From assembly GCA_964480915.1 (NCBI GenBank), contig CAYZRS010000057.1:1-29295 (forward strand): a DNA stretch of 29,295 nucleotides. The letters run 5' to 3'. Origin of the DNA: CAWGCE01 sp964480915. Lineage in GTDB: Bacteria > Planctomycetota > Planctomycetia > Pirellulales > Pirellulaceae. The position numbers and the translations under genes are program-made. Under the pieces are notes generated by a model, which saw nothing but the letters and a program-made list of their open reading frames with translations, was not told the DNA's origin and made no database searches. This document shows, piece by piece, positions 25,135-29,295 of the stretch (its first letter is position 1; each line of letters opens with the position of its first letter).

Positions 25135-25917
25135 ATGAGTCGTTGGTTTGCACTCGCAATACTTGCCATTTGTTTCGCAGGTTGTCGTGCGCCACAACAG
25201 ACGTTCAATCCACTCGGCGGGATCGGCTATGGCAATCCGTGCGTGCCGCCACCTTCCACCGGCTCGGTCGGATATGGACAAGGCTACTACCAAGCTCCGG
25301 TTGGCTCGCTGTATGGCCCGACAGCTCGAGCACTTCAACCCGTGCCAACGCTTGGCAGTGCACCCAGCCAGTTGCGAACATCGCAGGCTCCGAGCTTGAA
25401 TGCTGGTGCCACCTACCAGCCTCCTGTTGCGAGCCCTGTGATCACGGCGGCGAACGAAAGTCGTGTCGGCAGCAACGTAAATGATCCGCAACTCTCGTGG
25501 ATTCCGCCCTACGCAAACGATGCCTCGCGGGTCGCCCCGGCCCAGTATTCGTCGCCCCCTAATTACGCGGCTCCTCAATACACATCGCCACCAGCCAGCC
25601 TGCCGCCTACTCTGCAAAACAATGCGAGCGTGGGCATCGTGCCACCGATCGGCCAGATTCCCGGGCCGCCGCGGTATGCGTCACCGGTTGTTCCCTCATT
25701 TGCACGTTCCTCGGCCGGGTGCTGCGGTCCGAATTCCGATCTGGTTTACAACTCGATGTACGACTCGGCTCCAGCCGGTTCCGTCGTGACTTACGAGGGG
25801 GCCTACGGTGCACCGCCGGTTGCTTACGGTCCGCCGATCGTCGCTGACACGGGCTACTCGAACGGGTATCAAGTCGCCGATGACGGCTGGAAGCCTCGGT
25901 CCACGACGCGGCGCTAA
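25135..25917 (+). CDS. Pro/Tyr/Ser-rich lipoprotein of unknown function
   Basis: 260 residues from ATG 25135, with GGAAGGAG about nine bases upstream. The N-terminus MSRWFALAILAICFAGC has a lipobox FAGC, so the protein should be lipid-anchored at Cys17. The rest is low in complexity: Pro, Tyr, Ser, Ala and Gln dominate (SSPPNYAAPQYTSPPASLPP), with a pair CCGPNSDLVYNSMYDSAP near 200. No domain recognised; it resembles unstructured, wall-crossing or adhesive envelope proteins. It is 73 bases upstream of the second Dus gene, on the same strand. Confidence 0.7.
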   Translation: MSRWFALAILAICFAGCRAPQQTFNPLGGIGYGNPCVPPPSTGSVGYGQGYYQAPVGSLYGPTARALQPVPTLGSAPSQLRTSQAPSLNAGATYQPPVASPVITAANESRVGSNVNDPQLSWIPPYANDASRVAPAQYSSPPNYAAPQYTSPPASLPPTLQNNASVGIVPPIGQIPGPPRYASPVVPSFARSSAGCCGPNSDLVYNSMYDSAPAGSVVTYEGAYGAPPVAYGPPIVADTGYSNGYQVADDGWKPRSTTRR

Positions 25918-25989
25918 GTGCCGGCGGCCATTGGTTTCGGGACGAATGGGGCTGCTCAGTTTTAGCGGCTGTTGTGCTACAATTCGGCC

Positions 25990-27039
25990 ATGTCTTCTGC
26001 TGCCCAATCAACGCCTGTCACCTGCCCTGCTCCGCTGCGAATCGGTGATGTCGTCGTCGACCCGCCGGTCCTGCAAGCGCCGATGGCCGGGTTCACCAAC
26101 TACGCCTTTCGTCAAATCGTGCGCGAATATGGTGGCGCCGGTTTGCAAGCGACCGAGATGATCAACGCCAAGGGATTTCTGTGGCTCGATCGGGAGCAGC
26201 AGGAGTATCCGGATCGCTTGTGGGGCGTGAAAGACGAGGCCAAACCGCTGGCCGTGCAGATTTGGGACAACGACCCGGAAACCTTGGCGGCAGTCGGAAA
26301 GAAACTGGCGTCCGAATTCGGCGTGACGATCGTCGATATCAATTTTGGTTGTCCGGTGAAGCAGGTCACTCAGCGCGCCAAGAGCGGCAGTTACTTGCTG
26401 AAGCACCCGGCAAAAATGTTCGACATCATTTCCGCCGTTGTGAAGGCGTGCGCTCCGACGCCGGTGACGGCAAAGATTCGACTGGGTTGCACGTTGAACA
26501 ACATCAACGCGATCGAAGTTGCCAAAGTGGTGGAAGAAGCCGGAGCGGCGGCGTTGACCGTTCATGGCAGAACGGCGCAAGAGTATTTCAAAGGCCAGGC
26601 CGACTGGGATCGTATTTCCGAGATCAAACCGCATCTGAAGAACATTCCTCTGATCGGCAACGGCGATTTGTCGAGTGCAGAAGCGGTCGTCGATGCGTTT
26701 CGCAAATATGATGTCGACGGTGTGATGATTGCCCGTGCCTGTTTGGGCCGGCCTTGGCTGTTTCAGCAGGCGTGTGCGGCGTTGCGGGGCGAGCCGGTCC
26801 CGCCCGACCCTTCGATGGAGCAGCAGCGCGAGTGCATGTTGCATCACTACAATCTGGTTGTGGAACGGTTCGGCGAAAAAAAGGGGACGTTGCTGATGCG
26901 GAAGTACGCCTGCACATACGCGCAGGGCAAAGCAGGAGCGCGTGATTTCCGCCGGTACGTGGCTCATGTGAACACGGCTCCTGAATTCCATGAGGTCGTA
27001 GAGCGCTACTTTCCCAAAGAGATTCGCCCGACCGCCTAA
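25990..27039 (+). CDS. tRNA-dihydrouridine synthase (second of two)
   Basis: 349 residues from ATG 25990; six extra codons at 25972 are less likely. Features of the Dus fold are plain: LQAPMAGFTNYAFRQIVREYG near 31-51, the catalytic loop VDINFGCPVKQVTQRAKSGSYLLK near 115-138 (in two overlapping parts), PVTAKIRLG, LTVHGRTAQEYFKGQADW, IPLIGNGDLSSAEA and VMIARACLGRPWLF. It is closest in style to DusB-type enzymes. The first Dus gene of the window has a different loop after the Cys (LGRCRGGFHLG instead of QRAKSGSYLLK), so the two probably modify different uridines. The symporter gene follows. Confidence 0.93.
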   Translation: MSSAAQSTPVTCPAPLRIGDVVVDPPVLQAPMAGFTNYAFRQIVREYGGAGLQATEMINAKGFLWLDREQQEYPDRLWGVKDEAKPLAVQIWDNDPETLAAVGKKLASEFGVTIVDINFGCPVKQVTQRAKSGSYLLKHPAKMFDIISAVVKACAPTPVTAKIRLGCTLNNINAIEVAKVVEEAGAAALTVHGRTAQEYFKGQADWDRISEIKPHLKNIPLIGNGDLSSAEAVVDAFRKYDVDGVMIARACLGRPWLFQQACAALRGEPVPPDPSMEQQRECMLHHYNLVVERFGEKKGTLLMRKYACTYAQGKAGARDFRRYVAHVNTAPEFHEVVERYFPKEIRPTA

Positions 27040-27171
27040 TTGGCTTGGCCGCAGCCGATCAGAATCACGCATCTCTGCTGGTTCAAGAAGATTCCACCAG
27101 TTATAGTGCTGGTTCTGGGGTGTAACGAAACACTTGCCCTACATTCATTCGTTGGTGCAAAGGGGTTTATC

Positions 27172-28881
27172 TTGGCTGGGGCGATCAAAGAGCAATGGGG
27201 ATCGAGAATCGGCGTCATCTTGGCGGTGGCCGGTTCCGCGGTCGGGCTAGGGAACTTCCTAAGGTTTCCCGGGCAGGCGGCTCAAAATGGTGGTGGCGCG
27301 TTTTTGCTGCCTTATTTCATTAGCCTCCTAATTCTCGGCATCCCTCTCTGTTGGGCCGAATGGACCATGGGACGCTATGGTGGTCAACGAGGCTTTAATT
27401 CTGCGCCCGGAATTTTCAGTATCATCTGGCGCAATCCTCTTTCGAAGTATCTTTCGGTCTTCGCAGTCATGATCCCGCTTGTCGTTTACATGTATTACGT
27501 TGTCATCGAAGCATGGTGCTTGGGGTATGCTTTCCACTATTTAAGAGGCGATTTGGCATTAGGGTCGGACCCTGAAAAGTACAATTTGTTCTTCAAGAAG
27601 TTTTGCGGGGCAAGCGAGGATGGCGCATTGTTCACTGCCAACAGAGAACTCCTCGTTTTTGTTGCGATAACTTTTACCATCAACTTCTTCCTTATTTACC
27701 GTGGCGTTGCGAAGGGGATTGAATCCTTCTGCAAATACGCGATTCCAGTGATGGCAATTTGCGCTTTCTGTGTGTTGATCCGTGTGCTAACGCTTAGTGG
27801 CGGCGAGCGGTCGGTAAGCCAAGGTCTTGGGTTCATGTGGAATCCCGACATAACCAAATTGAAAGACACTCAAACTTGGATTGCCGCAGCAGGGCAGATT
27901 TTCTTTAGTCTGTCTGTTGGGTTTGGCGTGATTATCAACTATGCAAGCTACTTAACGAAGAAAGACGACGTGGTATTGAGTGGATTGACCGCCAGCAGCA
28001 TGAACGAGTTTTTCGAAGTTTGCTTAGGAGGACTGATTACGCTTCCCGCGGCCTTTATCTTCTTGGGCGCAACCGCCGCTACGTTTACGACGTTCAGTTT
28101 GGGATTCAATGCGCTGCCCAATGTGTTCGCCCAAATGCCAATGGGACAAGCCTTCGGCTTCCTTTGGTTCTTCATGTTATTCCTTGCGGCAATAACAAGC
28201 AGTCTGTCGATGCTTCAGCCCGTCATTGCGTTTTTGGAAGAAGGGCTTGGATTGCAACGAAAAGGCTCTTCCCTCTTCCTCATGATCTTAACAATCGCGG
28301 GAACCGGCTTCGTCTTGTATTTCTCGTCCGGAACTGCGATGGATACATTTGACTTCTGGGTTGGAACGGTCTTTATCTACGTTCTTGCAATGGTCCAGGC
28401 GTTTATTTACGGCTGGATATTTGGAATTGAGAGAGGAGATCGTGAAGCCCATGTCGGTGCTCACATACGGATTCCCAAATTCGTTCAGTTGTTGTTGAAA
28501 TATGTTGTTCCGATTTACTTAATGTTGCTATTTGCAGCATTCTGCTACGAGAACTTGCCAAGTCGAGTTCTGTCACCGACCAAAGCAGAAGAGACAGCCA
28601 AGGTCTGGGGTTTGCTTTCATCTGAAGGAGTTATGTGGGCAGGTGCCGACCCGGCGAATGTCCCAGAAGAACTTGGCGCTTTTGATTCGGACGGTAAGTG
28701 GAGGAGCGACAAGGGATATACGTTTGATGAAGGCAAGGTCGGAGAAATGTTGTCCGACAAAGTGATCCAGTATTCGTTTGCGTTTCTGGGCACTGTCCTG
28801 ATATTGCTTCTGTTCATTATCTACCTCGCCGGGCGTCGCTGGGAAAGACTCGGTTTGCTCGACGTGGCAGAATCACAATAA
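27172..28881 (+). CDS. LeuT-like sodium:neurotransmitter/amino-acid symporter (NSS family)
   Basis: 569 residues from TTG 27172, which has AAAGGGG seven bases upstream; the open frame runs back to 27040 but that part is not family-like. Twelve hydrophobic spans. TM1 has the broken helix GSAVGLGNFLRFP at residues 21-33, numbered one more than LeuT from memory; FFSLSVGFG, MNEFFEV (Asn and the Glu that replaces chloride in LeuT) and AITSSLSMLQP (Na2 Thr/Ser) match its ligand residues, except Asn21 to Ser and Thr254 to Ser. It should import an amino acid with sodium, chloride-independently. The loop before the last membrane span is about 70 residues (roughly 462-530), much longer than in LeuT. 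A small membrane-protein gene follows 14 bases later. GC content is lower than in the neighbours. Confidence 0.93.
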   Translation: MAGAIKEQWGSRIGVILAVAGSAVGLGNFLRFPGQAAQNGGGAFLLPYFISLLILGIPLCWAEWTMGRYGGQRGFNSAPGIFSIIWRNPLSKYLSVFAVMIPLVVYMYYVVIEAWCLGYAFHYLRGDLALGSDPEKYNLFFKKFCGASEDGALFTANRELLVFVAITFTINFFLIYRGVAKGIESFCKYAIPVMAICAFCVLIRVLTLSGGERSVSQGLGFMWNPDITKLKDTQTWIAAAGQIFFSLSVGFGVIINYASYLTKKDDVVLSGLTASSMNEFFEVCLGGLITLPAAFIFLGATAATFTTFSLGFNALPNVFAQMPMGQAFGFLWFFMLFLAAITSSLSMLQPVIAFLEEGLGLQRKGSSLFLMILTIAGTGFVLYFSSGTAMDTFDFWVGTVFIYVLAMVQAFIYGWIFGIERGDREAHVGAHIRIPKFVQLLLKYVVPIYLMLLFAAFCYENLPSRVLSPTKAEETAKVWGLLSSEGVMWAGADPANVPEELGAFDSDGKWRSDKGYTFDEGKVGEMLSDKVIQYSFAFLGTVLILLLFIIYLAGRRWERLGLLDVAESQ

Positions 28882-28895
28882 AGGGGGAGGCAAGC

Positions 28896-29093
28896 ATGTC
28901 AATTTCATTACTTATTGGTCAAGTTGCAGCTGATGTGGCTGAGCCGTTGTCATCGACGGGCTTAACGGTCATGCTTTGCTCCGTTGGCTCCGTGTTGTGC
29001 CTACTTTCGTTTTGCTTATTCAAGGTAATGACCCTGCCGCCGGTCGGTGACGACGAAGAAGACTATGATCCGCCAAGATCCCTTTCTATGTGA
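28896..29093 (+). CDS. small single-span membrane protein next to the symporter
   Basis: 65 residues from ATG 28896, with GGGGGAGG about six bases upstream, a very strong SD. One membrane span (TVMLCSVGSVLCLLSFCLF, about 24-42), then an acidic tail (GDDEEDYDPP). It starts 14 bases after the symporter stop, so the two are cotranscribed. Some bacterial NSS transporters need a small subunit of about this size (MetS-type); sequence similarity to MetS is not visible here, so this role is an inference from position and topology. Confidence 0.75.
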   Translation: MSISLLIGQVAADVAEPLSSTGLTVMLCSVGSVLCLLSFCLFKVMTLPPVGDDEEDYDPPRSLSM

Positions 29094-29138
29094 TCTCTTC
29101 GATTCACCGTGATCGCAAAGAAGGGCTGAACTTTCCGG

Positions 29139-29295
29139 ATGATGGTCAAGGATACTATCGCAGCAAAATACTTGGATCGAATAGCACGCTTCGATGCTTC
29201 GTTGACAGAGCTGTGCCGTCACGACCGGTTGTACTCGCTGGCACGCGGTTTCGTGTTCTTGATCTCGCTCGCGTTGGCGTTCGCCGGCTGGTTCG
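29139..29295 (+). CDS. membrane protein, N-terminal 52 residues (3' end cut by window)
   Basis: An open frame from ATG 29139 (or ATG 29142) runs to the end of the window. It starts MMVKDTIAAKYLDRIARFD, continues with LTELCRHDRLYSLARG and then a hydrophobic span FVFLISLALAFAGWF. A short helical start followed by a membrane span is the layout of the membrane-attached MutS-like proteins common in planctomycetes, but with 52 residues the assignment is only a guess. No good SD: GGGCTG is about 13 bases upstream. Confidence 0.45.
   Translation, partial: MMVKDTIAAKYLDRIARFDASLTELCRHDRLYSLARGFVFLISLALAFAGWF

Noticed and set aside
24816..25617. Long frames on both strands across the exported-protein genes
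   Set aside because: They cross the terminator at 24941-24975 and have no domain; the two listed genes have SD sequences and export signals.
26008..27072. 354-codon minus-strand frame opposite the second Dus gene
   Set aside because: Long because of codon bias, but the plus strand encodes a full Dus enzyme with all motifs.

Overview
The window looks like a piece of a planctomycete chromosome, most likely of the Pirellulales. The evidence is a set of gene types that occur together in that group: a DUF1559 pseudopilin-like protein followed by a small lipoprotein, dockerin repeats combined with PEP-CTERM tails, a very modular secreted CAP/PKD/SdrD-like/dockerin protein with an N-terminal 'LEsLEdR' motif, an RDD protein beginning with an NPYASP-type N-terminus, and an ECF sigma factor followed by a zinc-finger anti-sigma-like protein. 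This assignment is an inference from protein families; no taxonomic marker gene is present.

Layout. 1-683: 3' part of a small-molecule kinase (APH fold). 719-2578: secreted repeat protein with dockerin and PEP-CTERM tail, followed by an 11-bp tandem array broken by a 100-N gap. 2826-4671: a DNA-alkylation repair pair (AlkD-like and Ada), convergent. 4910-5623: a GAF protein with a CxxC/CxxC tail, followed by a 55-bp hairpin-forming repeat broken by a second 100-N gap. 5940-7350: lipoprotein and DUF1559 pair on the minus strand. 7447-7755: a broken copy of part of the CvpA-family gene that lies intact at 8650-9579, with an RDD membrane protein between. 9886-9957: tRNA-Cys with its own terminator. 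10495-14014: small unknown protein, gnd and zwf (oxidative pentose phosphate pathway), with a strong inverted repeat ahead of gnd. 14414-16990: the large modular CAP protein. 17156-17929: a spondin-type PEP-CTERM protein. 18271-19213: anti-sigma/ECF sigma pair. 19367-27039: two tRNA-dihydrouridine synthases, two GT4 glycosyltransferases, epoxyqueuosine reductase and two Tyr/Pro-rich exported proteins. 27172-29093: a LeuT-like sodium:amino-acid symporter with a small membrane partner, of lower GC content than its neighbours. 29139-end: start of a truncated membrane protein.

How the genes fit together. gnd and zwf give the two NADPH-producing steps of the pentose phosphate pathway. AlkD-like and Ada repair alkylated bases, and Ada normally also controls the response. 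The Dus and QueG enzymes all modify tRNA. The dockerin and PEP-CTERM proteins are probably sorted to the cell envelope by machinery encoded elsewhere.

I see no phage, integrase, insertion sequence or CRISPR array, and no convincing new defence or biosynthetic system. The most unusual points are the two repeat arrays that start just after stop codons and coincide with the assembly gaps, the CvpA-family pseudogene, the 35-nt hairpin plus overlapping palindrome ahead of gnd, and the compositionally distinct transporter region.
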